64,000 nucleotides of DNA from Omphalotus guepiniiformis (GCA_028554645.1 JAQOOI010000054.1:62001-126000), one strand, 5' to 3'. Shown: positions 11,469-23,444, counted from the first letter of the stretch. Translations and numbers: made by a program. Notes: a model not told the origin generated them from the letters alone.

Positions 11469-12179
11469 ATGCACGGCCTTCTTACTTCTGCTTTCGTTGC
11501 TCTTGCAATCAGCTTTGGATTGGTCTCTGCTGTAAGTACATTCTTTCAAGTGAATTGAAGCTCTAGGCTGATTGAAACGCTGCACTTTCAGGCTCCACAG
11601 CTTATTACTCGGCCTGATACCACGGTGGTCGTTGACCCTCCCACTGCCTTCCCCAGTGGTATCTCGTCTGTGACCGACGTCCCTCCCAGCGCCTTTCCCA
11701 GCGGAGGTTTCTCGTCTGTGACTTACGTCCCTCCTAGTGCCTTCCCCAGCGGTATCTCGTCTGTCGCCTTCCCCAGCAGTATCTCGACCGTGACTTACAC
11801 CCCTCCCACCGCCTTGCCCAGTGGTATCTCGACTGTCACTTACACTCCTCCCACGGACTTGCCCAGCGGTATCTCGACTGTGACTTACACCCCTCCCACC
11901 GACTTGCCCAGCGGCATCTCGACTGTGACTTACACCCCTCCCACCGACTTGCCCAGTGGAATCTCGACTGTGACTTACACGCCTCCCACCGCCTTGCCTA
12001 GCGGTATCTCGACTGTGACTTACACTCCTCCCACCGAATTGCCCAGCGGCATCTCGACTGTGACTTACACCCCTCCCAGCGGAGTACCTACCAGTATTGG
12101 GACCCTTCCCTCCTCTATTCCCTTCAGCATTACTACTATTAGTGTACCCTCTGTCACCTCCATCGCCACTACTGTCTAA
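11469..12179 (+). CDS. Secreted Pro/Ser/Thr-rich repeat protein (paralogue 2)
   Basis: Exons 11469-11531 and 11592-12179 give 216 aa. Exon 1 is a signal peptide ('LLTSAFVALAISFGLVSA') closely matching that of the gene at 7254, with its intron at the same place after the signal peptide. The mature chain starts 'APQLITRP' and consists of about eleven units of 'YTPPT(A/D/E)LPSGISTV'. The N-x-T sequons of paralogue 1 are absent. There is no GPI signal and no catalytic domain. The two proteins share a leader and an 'AFPSG' core but have expanded different units, so this is a small family of fast-changing secreted repeat proteins. Function unknown; wall or surface role inferred from composition only. 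Confidence 0.83.
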
Positions 12180-12794
12180 GCATAAGTCATTTTAGTGGCT
12201 TCGTTCTGGACAATATTCCTAGGTCTCCCCTAGGCAGCCAACAAATTTGCGACGATGATACCAATCCATATTTATACCTAGACACTCTTTTGTGGTTTTT
12301 GCTTCGAATAATCATGTTACCCTAATACAATATCATAAGAGGAAGTACGACGACCTGCTTACAGTCCATGCGTCTAACTCAGGAGATAGTGTACAGTGTA
12401 CACAGTTCCGCGTTGGCGAAGCAGTCTTTTGAAACGGGGGCTGGGTGAACAATGATCAATCGGTATTCTGCGACATGATGTATCACGCAGAGAACATACG
12501 ATGCAAGCAAATCCCCAATCAAAGACCCTAGTAACATTACCTTTCTATCATCTAGAACTTAGTAAATTCCCGAAAATGTAAATCGGCGAAACATTCGGAT
12601 GGTGATTATATGCAAGCAAGTCTTGAGAAAAGCAGGATATGTATTCGACCCATGTCGCGTATAAGCTGGTCGGATTGAAAGTGAAGCACGTTTCGAACGT
12701 CAGATTATAAGGCTCGTCGTAAAATATCGCGCAATGGCCCGGTCTGGTGGGTAAATTCTAAGTTGTGTTCATATTGACAATTTGCAACCGATCG
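12180..12794. other. Intergenic between convergent genes
   Basis: Lies between the ends of repeat-protein paralogue 2 (+) and the kinase (-). No frame or repeat of note was seen. Confidence 0.5.
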
Positions 12795-14307
12795 TTACAT
12801 TACATAGAAAGCTAAAAACCGTGAAACATCATCAGCGAGAGGCCTTTTTGAAGGTACATATTCCAAGCAACTGTGTATAAGATCCCAGAAGTCAAGCGAT
12901 CGCGAAAAGGAGGACTCGGATGATTCTCCGAGCTCTCCGAGCTCTGTAGGTATCGTTGGTGTTCGACCTTGAAGTACTTCAGCTACGACAGTTATATCGT
13001 ATTTGATCTCGGGAAAGGGGGGTTTACCAGTGAATATCTAAGAGAGATGTGAGATGTGAGTAAGTATCAATCATAGCGATAGCGATAGAAAATAAGTCGG
13101 GAAACATTACATACCTCTACCGCTGTGCATCCGAAAGCATAGATATCCCGAGCTGGACTCGGAAGTGATATTTCACATAAAGGGTTGGAATAGAGTAATT
13201 CTGGCGCTAACCACCGAGTGGACCCTCTGGGAGGAGATGAAGCATCGCTAAAGCTAAAGAATCGAGATGATTCAGTGACTAAAGCCAGACCGAAATCAGC
13301 TAGGCAGCATCGTAAGTCGTCAGTGATGAGGATATTCGCCTAATTCACTGATACGTCAAGTAATCATCAAACAACGCGCAGGAATGTGGTCAACGCACGC
13401 CTCTGATGTCTCCATGAATAATGGGAGGATCTAATCCGTGTAAGTATTGTAAACCATTGGCAACTTGAGAAAGCTGTTGGCAGATACGTATTAGTACTGT
13501 GTGTGATAGAAACGGGTTTCAAGGGGAATGATGTACTTACAAGAGGTATTCGATCCACGTAGGGATTTCTCTCTAAATAAGCTATAACGTTTCCATTCTC
13601 CATCCATGGAGATATGAAACAAAAAGTTGGGCTAAAGATATCCTTGTTTACACCAATAAACGGAAGAACGTTAGGGTGGTTGAGTTGTTTCCAAACAACA
13701 GCTTCCTCGCAAAATTCCTATGTCCGTCAAAGCTCATCAGTCTCAGTCTCGACAAGTATGTAGAAGGGGGAGGGGGCGTACTTTGAAAATCTCGCTTCTC
13801 GTATCATCCGCAGTGAAGATTCTCAACACCTTGAGACAAACTTTTTTTCTGCCCATACGTCCTCTCCAAATATCCTAAGGGTAATCATATTCATTCAGTA
13901 GGAATTGAAGGTATCACTTTCGATGGTTCATACCGCGAAGCCCCCGCCACCAACAGCACCAGCGCTCTCTCGGGATACACCTTGAACATAGAATGAAGGC
14001 GGAAGTACGCCAAACGTTTTTGAAAGAATTCGAAGACACTGTAAGCAGCGTCTTCGGTAGGGGGATACATATACTTCCTAGAACAACTTGAAGGTCAGTG
14101 TTACTTACTCATTGATATCAACAGCTATTGACCTCGTGCCGGAAATCAATTATATTCTCGGACTCCGAAGCGCCCAGATCAAAAGGCGCTCTGAGTGGCC
14201 TTGAAACATCGAGCTCCTAAAGGGAAAGGTAATAATTATTCCTCAGACGATGATTGAAAACCCAGGAACCGAAGAAACTCTTTACTGACCATCTGTATCA
14301 ACTCCAT
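12795..14307 (-). CDS. Protein kinase, agaricomycete-type with HGD catalytic loop
   Basis: The gene has many introns. Starting at the ATG at 14307 a first exon of six codons (14290-14307) splices to an exon ending near 14128 and then to the kinase domain. Motifs in order: Gly-loop 'GGGGFADIW', 'KKVCLKVL' with the ATP-binding Lys, 'LNHPNVLPFIGV', 'SPWMENGNVIAYLERN', catalytic loop 'IIHGDIRGANIL', 'LADFGLA', activation segment 'RGSTRWLAPELL', 'DIYAFGCTAVEIFTGKPPF' and C-lobe 'CLEYVPSKRPLADDV', stop at 12795-12797. HRD is replaced by HGD, with the catalytic Asp and DFG intact. This substitution is common in the large expanded kinase group of mushroom-forming fungi. Substrate unknown. Upstream, a 200-aa ORF ends 10 nt inside the kinase start, so start choice is less certain than the domain call. 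A broken copy of the N-lobe lies at 15698-16116. Confidence 0.85.
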
Positions 14308-14967
14308 ATCCAACTAGCCCATTCCTTCCCCAATTCAATAAGCCATTTCCAAGGGTCAGACAACTCTGATAACAAAAGTGAACGAAGTCTCAAAGTATCG
14401 TAAACCCAAATCAGAGACGAAGTTTTAGATATTGCGTGAATTTCGCCTTCTACACCTCCAAATCGGGTGGCGACGAGTGCGAAAATGATGTCAGAGTCAG
14501 AGTCAGAGTCGGAGGAGTGGTTTGAAGATGTGGAGATATTTCTGGTTGAAGTACATTGGCTCATGAATGTGATGAATTCATTCATGATACTAGGATTGCG
14601 GGTGTGGGTCAGGGCGATACAACCGCGTTTGATTACTTCGAGGTAATTGATACTGAAAGCGGTTAGATTAAGCCTGAGTCAAGATTACTGAGTTACCGGA
14701 GGGAACTGTATGTACACACCGTTGGAGTATCCAATCGAATATGATTTCCGAAAGTGTCCGTAGCAGCGTAGAGTCTCCATCACATAGAGTATTGGTCCTT
14801 GAAAGAAATTCTAATCCGCGTTCTAACAGATGACTAGGACTAGCGACAACCAGATCGGTCGTACAATGCGACGAGGAGGATACTGCCGTTGGTAACCATT
14901 CCAGCCAATGAGTAGCCCTAATCTGTTTTGGTGGTGCTGCGATTTTGAAGTAGAACATATGCCACAA
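14298..14967 (-). CDS. Unknown 200-aa protein, or 5' part of the kinase gene
   Basis: Exons 14720-14967 and 14298-14652 join in frame across a GT-AG intron and give 200 aa. I do not recognise it. The chain looks coding: a helical stretch with 'LLERGLEFLSRT' and 'TLLRTLSEIIFDWILQR', a Ser/Asp tract (near 14495-14520), then 'WVYDTLRLRSLLLSEL'. It ends in Trp-rich 'WASWIWS'. Its stop (14298-14300) overlaps the proposed kinase ATG (14305-14307) in a different frame. Tight same-strand overlap is unusual in fungi, so the two may be one transcript with a splice I could not place. Confidence 0.45.
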
Positions 14968-15388
14968 ACTTGGACACCTGCTGCATATGAAGGGACGAAT
15001 GGTCGGTCATATATCACTTTAAACGTTACTCAGCCACAATGGGCTTACCTTATACCTTACGATAGCTCAGGCTGTTCAACGTTCAGGCCCAGGGCTAGAG
15101 GATCTGATGTTTCCATACGGCACGTTAATCTGCAATGTGCAGAGTACAGAGAAAAGGTGTTGAGATTTCCCAAGTAATTAAAGTGATGTGATTGATTCTG
15201 TCCCGGGAGCCTCGAAATTAATTCAGGAACAGAGGCCCCATGGTTCGAGGAAATTAAGCCGATACATAAGTCGATAAGCATCTTTTGAGTGGTTCGTATC
15301 AGAATGAGGATTAATATTAATATTACACCTTTGCAGCTAGTAGGCGCCAAATAAGCGATGTAGATGGCAGACATCATGGTCTCGGAGC
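14968..15388. other. Intergenic
   Basis: No supported gene. Short frames occur on both strands and none has a domain. Probably the promoter side of the minus-strand genes. Confidence 0.4.
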
Positions 15389-15695
15389 ATCTACATCAGG
15401 GCGCGCTTAAAACCAAATGTAATCGCATACTCTCTCTGTCTGGTCGCGGAAGTTAAGTAAGGAGAAGATCATGATATGGACGAGCGCGTGAACGACCGCC
15501 AGCATTGCCTCAGGCGAAGTACTAGTACCGACGTACCGTACATTGCTGCTGGCAAAGGGAAGCTTAGCACAGCGATCTGGAACGGAACAAGATTCTAAGG
15601 GAGCTGATAAAAGGAAGAAAGGTCGTCGATGTACAAGGGACAAGGAGGCGAAGACTTCAGGGCCTAGCTAGTATGACACGTCATCATATATTGGG
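15389..15695 (+). repeat. Direct repeat copy 1 flanking the kinase fragment
   Basis: Matches 16114-16537 with scattered substitutions and several indels. Shared blocks include GGCGCGCTTAAAACC, AATGTAATCGCAT, GGCAAAGGGAAG, AGCGATCTGGAACGGAACAA, GTCGATGTACAAGGGACAAG and CGTCATCATATATTGGG. Confidence 0.75.
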
Positions 15696-15697
15696 GT

Positions 15698-16116
15698 TCA
15701 CGCCAATAAACGGAAGAACGTTAGGGATGGTTGAGTTGTTTCCAAATAACAGCTTCCTCGCAAGATTACTATGGTCGTTAGAGCTCATCAGTCTCAATCT
15801 CAGTCTCGACATGTTATGTAGAAGGGCGGGGACCTACTTTGAGTATCTCGTTTCTCGTATCTTCCGCGGTGAATATTCTCAACACCTTGAGACAAACTCT
15901 TTTCTACCTATACGTCCTCTCCAGATATCCTACATAAGGATGTTATTTCATTCAGTAGGATTCAAGGGGTATCACTTTCGATGATTCGTACCGCGAAGCC
16001 CCCCGCCACCGACAGCTCTCTCGGGTCTCGGGATACATCTTGAACATCATATAGAATGAAGGCGGAAGTAGGCCAAACGTTTTTGAAAGAATTCGAAGAC
16101 ACTGTAAGCAGCGTCT
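15698..16116 (-). pseudogene. Degenerate partial copy of the kinase N-lobe
   Basis: Aligns with kinase gene positions 13650-14053 including intron sequence, so it arose by DNA duplication and not through an mRNA. It covers the Gly-loop to the 'NHPNVLPFIG' segment only. Small indels have broken the frame, for example extra bases in the block matching 13920-13990. It begins and ends abruptly against the two direct repeats. Confidence 0.75.
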
Positions 16117-16537
16117 GCATCACGGCGCGCTTAAAACCGAATGTAATCGCATTAGATACTCTCCGAGTCCATATCTTCGTCTAGATCATGATTCGGACGA
16201 GGGCGCAGGCGCAACAGTAGAACCGTACAGTGTGGCTGGCAAAGGGAAGTTTACAACAGCGATCTGGAACGGAACAAGATATCGATTCTGAGGGAGCCAA
16301 GAGCGAGCTGATGAAAAGGAAGAACCGGGGGTCGATGTACAAGGGACAAGGACACGACGCCTCGTTGCCAACTTCCATCTCCTACACCATCATTCTCGAA
16401 TTCCGACTCTTCAGTAAAACCGATCCCGCCGGCGGGTATCAACGATACGATGCGAAGGAGTTGCAGCCAGAGGATCTGGTACCGGACAGAGTACCGACGA
16501 CTGCAGGGCCTAGTACGAGACGTCATCATATATTGGG
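16114..16537 (+). repeat. Direct repeat copy 2 flanking the kinase fragment
   Basis: Longer version of 15389-15695. It holds an extra stretch of roughly 100 bp before the final CGTCATCATATATTGGG block. Confidence 0.75.
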
Positions 16538-17662
16538 TGGCCCGGAGGATGAGTAATGAAAACCTCACTTGTACAATCAAAGCTAGATCTACTGCCCAAC
16601 ATAACCATCAACGCAGAGAAGGCGAAACTTCAGAAACCCCCGAAAGTCCAATGACTCGGAGAGACGGATAGTAGGCAATGACTAGTTGCGACTGAGGACG
16701 GGTACCAGAAGAAACGCTCGTGTATGTCGACAGGGTCAAGTACTTCCATCCGAGTCCGTACACGGTGTGGCACCTCGGCGTGTTCCAGATAGACTCGGAT
16801 GCGCGCAGTGCTAGTAAAGGATGACTTGGACAGGGTGAACTTGAGAATGTTTTCAAGTCATCAAGTCATCGAGAATGCGAGAAACGACTATTGAGTTCTT
16901 TGAAGGTGCTGCGAAATCCAAGAGCATTAAGTAGCATAGGCAGCTGCGATTCGGATGACGCTGCAAGGGATTGTGGGAAAGGTGTACCTGAGTCAGATGA
17001 TAGGTCTCTAGTCTTATGTGACGCGTCCCCATGCATATGACTAATGAAACCTTTAAGCAAACCCACGCAGGCTTGCTTCGAACGACCACCCCACGGGTAC
17101 CTATCCAGTTTTGGTGCTACAATACACGCACCTTCCACATCCAGAGTCGAAACAGCCTCGTTGCGAGAGCATTTCTCACGTCCCGTTGGAGTCTCCTGTA
17201 TCCGTGACACTGTCAGAAAATTTTCGTTGTGCCCACTGGATACTGGTAGACTTCACTTTGAATTCGACCTCAACTTCATCACGACTCCGATCGTCGATAT
17301 CGTCGATTTCATTTATTCGCGTTTCATAGTCAACATTGGCAAAAAAAAACCCCTTCAAGCTTGACATCCCTGTCTTCTCAAACCCACGCATCTTTGAACT
17401 TCCGACGCTCAACAGCTTTTTCCGACGGGGATTTGCCACGTGCATGCATATTCTTACCCCCGAGTGACGCGTTGACGGCACTGCACTGCACTTGTCTGCG
17501 CGCTGGGGGGTGCGAGAGTACCACGGACTACAAAAAGGCCAGCAAAGATGACTCTAACTAAAAAGGCGTCGTACGATACGATATATTCATTCACCCCTCT
17601 TTCTCTTTTCTACTCGACACTTACCCTGATACCTGATACCTGTTACCTGATACCTGTTCTCA
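16538..17662. other. Intergenic; weak minus-strand frames
   Basis: Minus frames at 16866-17210 and 17176-17481 are open but in different phases and carry no domain I know. They could be exons of an unrecognised gene or chance. The last 90 bp hold CT-rich sequence and a run of GATACCTG-like repeats just before the TVP38-type gene. Confidence 0.35.
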
Positions 17663-19002
17663 ATGTCCTACGAAGCTTACCCACTCTCAATTCCGATTCC
17701 GAATCCGAATCCGAATCATTATACTCAGCCTGCTGCACCTGGCTACCCAATGGATACTGGGTACACGGCTGTTCCAAGTCCGTATTATCCTGGACCTGGA
17801 CCTCAGAATACGAATACGATGAAGAACTTGGGTTCGACGTCGAGTGTGGTGGTTCAAGATGAAGAAGTTCCGGTTCCCAGAAGATTCGTTCGTACGCCTA
17901 GCCCAACACCGAGCGAGATAGAAGCGTTGCAGGGATCGAGTTTTTTCAGTGTGAAGTCGTTGAGTATGCGGGAGAAGATTAGTGAGTTGCCTACACATGT
18001 CGTGGGGGTTCTTTGCTTACGTGTTTTTCACTCTCTACTAGCCTACCTCATTGTTGGCGGAATCGTGATAGCGCTGGTGGTTACTTTTGTCGTGTTTCAT
18101 GATAAGATCGTGAATGGGATAAGTCCAGCTGCTGAGTGGTTACGAGAGTATGTCCGGGGCTTAACTCCTCTGTTTTGAACAATTGACTGACTTCAAGTTG
18201 GGTTACTATTAGTCGACCAGCAGGTTGGCTAGTCCCCGTCGCGATTCTATTCATCCTATCATTTCCACCAGTCAGTCCTACCTCCCCCAGCCATATCTTA
18301 CATATCTACTGACAAGTTATCTTTCGTTTCGCGCGCGCAGCTATTCGGCCATGAGATAATTGCTTTACTTGTTGGTGTAGTTTGGGGTTTGTGGGAAGGT
18401 TTTGGGATAGTCGTTTTGGGTACTTTGTTGGGCGAGAGTGCGAATTTCTTGTGAGTCCCAAGAAGTTATTCATCTTTTGGAGTGGTATTGTCGTTTTGAC
18501 TGTACTGATATGGCACTATATAGCGTGTTCAAGTACTTTTGCTCGGCGCGTGGTTCTAAGGAAGAAAAGAAAAGTATTATGTATGCTTGTCTCGCGAAGG
18601 TTGTTCGTGAGGGTGGTCTTAAAGTTGCCGTTATTGTAAGGTATTCGCTTATACCTCCCCATCGTAAGCATTCAAACCCTCCCCGTATTCTTCATTAACT
18701 CATGAACTTATGCAATGCAATGTTCCTTACTAGTTACGACCGCCATATTTTCCACAATCGGAATGAGCTTTTGGACATTTCTTCTAGCAGCCGTACTCGC
18801 TTTACCCAAACAACTAGTAACTGTTTATCTCGGGACGATTTTTGAGCAGAGTGCTGATGGAAGTACGAAATCGAATAAGATTGTTTCGATTGTTGTTAGT
18901 GTTGGGGGTGGGGTTGTTACTTATGTTGCGTTTAAGTATGTTATGGGGTTGATGCGGAAGGTGAAGCCGGAGGTGGTTTATGAGAGGAGGAAGGCTCGGT
19001 GA
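17663..19002 (+). CDS. TVP38/TMEM64-type VTT-domain membrane protein
   Basis: Exons 17663-17981, 18042-18147, 18213-18270, 18341-18450, 18524-18663 and 18734-19002 give 333 aa, all junctions in phase. The N-terminal 100 residues are Pro/Tyr-rich and cytosolic in character. Then come a membrane segment 'YLIVGGIVIALVVTFVVF', a second 'WLVPVAILFILSFPPLFGHEIIALLVGVVWG', the VTT core 'GFGIVVLGTLLGESANFFVFKYF', the motif 'VRYSLIPPH' and 'FWTFLLAAVLALPKQLVTVYLG', and a last membrane segment before a basic tail. The family (yeast Tvp38, animal TMEM41/64, bacterial DedA relatives) sits in Golgi or ER membranes, and some members scramble lipids. That role here is by family only. Confidence 0.85.
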
Positions 19003-20086
19003 GTTGTTTTTTTGGTTGAGTGAGTGTGCAGGGGTACTGATTTTGGATTTGCCCCTTGATAGTGAGGTTGCTTCGAGTATGATTTAGATGGACAGTAGTA
19101 TACAGCGTTGATAGGTTTTTAATCAGAGTCAACCGATAGGCCTTGGTCTACGTTCTTTTTCGCCATATGAAGTGGACCCGGCGGCCATCGGCGATTATAA
19201 GCTCAAAGCGCGCCCGTCGGCGCGTCGGTCTTTCGATCTTTCTCTTGCATTGGAGTCAGACGTCAAGATCGTTCATCCAAAAGCACGCTGGCTACTTCCA
19301 AGGAGTCCTAGAGTACTACTTGAGTCTACTTGAGTACGTGTCATTCTCAAGGTTTGGAAGTTGACGTTGGTGGCTTTAGAACTTAGAAGCCGAGCCACAG
19401 CGAACAGCGAACAGCGTGAATACTTATATGCGTGCGTGCGTAATTACGACGCCTTCGATGTCAATGGGGTCCCGGTTAACGCGACGCGACGATTGATGAA
19501 GGACCATAACTCGCATGATCTTTTGGAACATCCAACCCCTAAGAATTGTACTTGAATAGCACAATAGAGCACAATCCGCTCCCGCTTCTGCTCCGCAACT
19601 TCAGCGGCAACCCGAGGCAACCGAAGTAACCGAAGTCTGTCTTGTGTCTGTCTGTGTCTGTGCGCCACCGAAGCGAAGCGAAGCTGCTCAAACTCAGGTG
19701 CTAGTGCTAGTAGAGTAACACAGATCTATAATCCTAATCCTATTGTCTCCTATTCTCTGCTACCAGAGACCGTTAGCATGATACGTACCGTACCTTCTAT
19801 GGTCTACTGTATATGTATGCGTGGTACTTACTGTGATGTACTGTGATGATTGAAGTCTCTTCGATAACGAATACGTGTACATGTAAGTAAAATCGATATC
19901 TTATTGAATATTGAATATAAGTAGAAGATCATAACCGACCGATGTCCTTGGGAGGATGCGAAGAAGATTTGATCCACCGAATATACATACATCCCTCCAA
20001 AACAAAAGTAGTAGTAGTAAAGAAAAGATTCCACACAAACGACTCGTCAAGGGGTACGAATAACCTCTACAAAAACCCCAGTCAAA
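19003..20086. other. Intergenic between convergent genes
   Basis: No supported gene. Several short direct repeats of a few bases (for example CGAAGCGAAGCGAAG near 19668) and an AT-rich stretch at 19840-20040 that is probably the 3' flank of tyrosinase B. Confidence 0.45.
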
Positions 20087-21523
20087 TCAAACATACTCAA
20101 TACACTCCCTCCTAATATCCATAATATCCCTAATAGGAATCGTATCCGCCAACGTACGCATCTTAAGTCCAAAATCCAAAGTAATATTAACATACGGCGG
20201 ATCAGGTGAAGATCTTCCCGTAACTTGATATAACCGATTCTTGGGATCATTCATTTGCCAATTCCACCAGATTCGATCGAGGTTGGCGTGGTGGAGGTAG
20301 AATACGGGTTCTACAACATCGGGTAGGGAGGGGTTAGCGTCAACAGGAAGAAAAAATCTAGGCGATGTTGACCAACCTCCAGGACTAGAATACCTATCCC
20401 CCATCTCTCCATCAATCCCAAGATGTCCACCCCCATGAATCTGCACAGGTCCCCCAAGTTTCCCCTCCAACGTAGTCCAAAACGTATAAAAATCCCCTTG
20501 CCTAGTAGTATTACGCACATAACTCGAATGAAGGTACGCATACATCGAAGGATTGAAAGCTCTTTGGAGACAATGATTTGTTACGAGCGTTCCTGGACCT
20601 AGGGAGAGGTTGTATGAAGCGAATGGACCGGTGGTGACGCAGCCTCCTCCGGTGCCGGGTTGCCAGACTGGGATTTGGGTTTCGTTGGAGAATTGGCCGG
20701 AGTATCCTGGGATTGGGAGGCCGTTTCCGCCGAAACCGTGGATTGGGTCGAATACGGGGGATTCTGCGAACCTGCGGGGGTGGGGTGGGCGGGAGGTTAG
20801 TACGTAGCGTGGGTGTTATTGGGGGGAAAGGGGAGGGGGTGATACTGCAGTGGATAGACTTGGACTCACGTTCCATTATCAACATCTATAGTCCAATCCC
20901 AATATCTACATAGAAGCGAAGCGAAGGCAGTTGTCAGTGTCAATGGAAAACTCCAGAAGTGGGGGGTGTTAATTACGGTTGAGAACCCTTGAACCCACAC
21001 TCATTACGAAGTATCGTTTCGTAAACAGTCATGAAGTATCGATGCCAAGGAAGAAATTGGCCCTTTTTTAAAAACGATCAGATCAGGGTCAAGTGAGTGG
21101 TCGGGTGTTTTTTGTATTCGAGAAGACAGAAGACTTGGGCTCACCACATCGTGTATTTCATCTGTCAGACTAATATGAACGGCTTGGAAGTCGTCGTAGC
21201 GTGTTTTTGCGGCTGCGATGTCGCCGCGAGCGGGGAGGTCGTGGAGACATTTTACAGCGTCGATGTAGTCCTTTTTCTGTGCGTTTGTCAGGGTTCTCCT
21301 GTATCATAATATCATAGAGACGGCGATGAGTTAGGTATCGAGAAAGGAATGAATGAGACAAAGTTCAAACTACTGACCATTCCTGACGCTTTGATTTGGA
21401 GGTACATTGGGTTTGGGTTTGGGTTTGGGTTGTATCGTTAGACGTCGTAGTCGTAGCTGGGACGGCGAGTACGAAGCTTGAAGAGAGGAAAGATAGGAAG
21501 AAGACAAAAGCTAGTAGCTTCAT
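20087..21523 (-). CDS. Short secreted tyrosinase (tyrosinase B)
   Basis: Exons on the minus strand: 21378-21523, 21145-21298, 20977-21062, 20870-20905, 20377-20771, 20087-20310, giving 346 aa. Exons 2 to 5 are exactly as long as those of tyrosinase A (154, 86, 36 and 395 nt) and all intron phases agree. Signal peptide 'MKLLAFVFFLSFLSSSFVLA', then a short Thr/Gln tract 'TQTQTQTQ'. CuA: 'FQAVHI', 'EIHD', 'LPWHRYF'. CuB: 'QIHGGGH', 'VFYLHHANLDRIWW'. It ends 'CIEYV', again without a lid domain. The last intron (20311-20376, 66 nt) is stop-free and a multiple of three, so an unspliced form would gain 22 residues between the CuB histidines. Extracellular phenol oxidation is the likely role. Confidence 0.93.
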
Positions 21524-23444
21524 TGTGATGGGTCGAACGTCGAACGCGTTGAACGTTGAACCCCCGGGGGGATGGGCGATAGGGATAAGAAATACGTTTT
21601 GCGCCTGAAGCTTAGGTTTATATGGGATCTTTCTAGTGAGGTGAGTAATTAGAACTGATGCATCGAAGAACTGAGAAACCGAGGGACTGAGTACTTACAT
21701 ACCAAGATACCAAGATATCAACGAGCCAAGCCCCTTTATCCGTTTCGTGTTCGTGTCCGTTTTTGTGTATCTTCCGACCCTTGCTATTAATATACTTTCC
21801 ATCCGAATAGTATTAGGTGCGCTGTACTACCTACTTCCAAGACCAGATTTCTGCCGAGGATTACGGCCTTCGAGCTGTCGAACAATCGGTGTTCTTGAAT
21901 ATTGAATGTGTATCCGAGAACGAGTGCGGCCGTAAAGTGGCAGTGGCATCTTGAGAAAAGCCACTGCCTATGGTTGTCTAGTTGTATTTTAGGTAGATTG
22001 TGGATTTCTACCAGTGCCACCCTTGATCTTGATTGACAAAATCAAACGTGTTTCCTGTTTCCCTGTTTCCTAAAGTATGTGGTAAACCTACGTATTGTAT
22101 GTCCGCCTCTTTTTCGGTATACAGTATATTCGCATCCCGTTCCGTATGATCATCATCGCGATCGGGAGTATTCGCCGCGTTGCGTTTTCTAACGATGGTT
22201 AGATGGTGGACGATATGACATGACATGAGTTGACATGAAAGGGGGTCCCGAGCAGACTAGCACAGTACCCACCCTGAAGAATTTCGACCTCGACATCGAC
22301 ATCATTCGCTTTCACGCTGCCGAATACCTTCGTTATTGTTGTAGGTTGCTGGAATCGATAGGATGTGTGTAGATACTAGTAATGAAAGGAGTCGTAATGA
22401 GAATCCCTTCGAAATGAAATGACGAAATAAAACTGCTTCTTACCCCACTCTAAGTAACCTGAGCCTAGAAACTTCATGATAGTCATTTCGTAATGTGCTG
22501 GCACAATACGATACGATACGCCGATGCGGCGATTCATCCCAAGAAAGAGTCGTCATTCGCATCGGGCCACACAACCCAGGAAGTTGGTCCCTGCTCTGCT
22601 CTGCTTTCTGTTTTTCATTTAGAATGCCAGGGGCGCACGAAACGAAATTCAGAGACCCAACTGATGAGATAGATGGATACGTACTGATATGGGATAGTGC
22701 CAGTGAAAAGCGGGAGTGGGCAATAATAGATACTATCTATGTGGATTGGTTAGTTGCGCAATGCGCATAGAAAATGGCTTTAGGCGGTACCGTATCAAGG
22801 TCCCGGTGTATCATGCAGGTATCATATTAATATGTGATGAGTTGTATTGTATATTGAATCTCCTTTGGAAATCAGGGACCGTTTGGAAATTGAATGTCAT
22901 GGTGGAGGAAGAAGGGGAAGAAGGCAAGTTGAAGCCGTAAGCGAGTTTAAGCCTACCCTAAAGCATGGTAGACTGCGCTCGGGCCAGCCCGTGACACACA
23001 TTTGTGTACGTAATACCCGGTTGGGCTGTAGGTTACGGTATACTTTTACCGTCTACATATATCTTTTCTCTAAGTTACCTACTACTTAGAGCTCATAACT
23101 CAAAGCTTTCAAGAACGATGAAGAACCACGCTGGCGCTGGGAACGTACGGTTGCTTTAACGAGGAGGAAACTAGGGGTGACAGGTGTGGCCACTTGTTTC
23201 TATGTTTTAATTTGCCACATTTTTATGTTCAAAAGCCACTCCCGCGACGCGACTGGTCCGAGTCTCTTCTCATTATTACCACCCCATTCATTCAAGTTAC
23301 TCTGTACCGCCAGGTACCACCCCACACCCTCGTGAATCGTGAATCGTTTCGACCCCCCGTCCGTCTTCCAGTGCAGCTATCCCTCTTCTGGTGATTCTAT
23401 TCTGAAAATATCACTCACTCGGAGTCGGAGGTCGTTAGGCCAAG
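21524..23444. other. Intergenic, divergent promoter region
   Basis: About 1.9 kb between tyrosinase B (-) and the gene at 23445 (+). No frame in it has a recognisable domain. It is not repetitive at a scale I can see. Confidence 0.45.
21617..21623 (-). promoter_or_regulatory. TATA box of tyrosinase B
   Basis: ATATAAA on the minus strand, about 95 bp before the ATG at 21523. Confidence 0.5.

Noticed and set aside
21405..21432. (TTGGGT)n run resembling an internal telomere repeat
   Set aside because: It is four short units inside exon 1 of tyrosinase B and encodes the Thr/Gln tract after the signal peptide.
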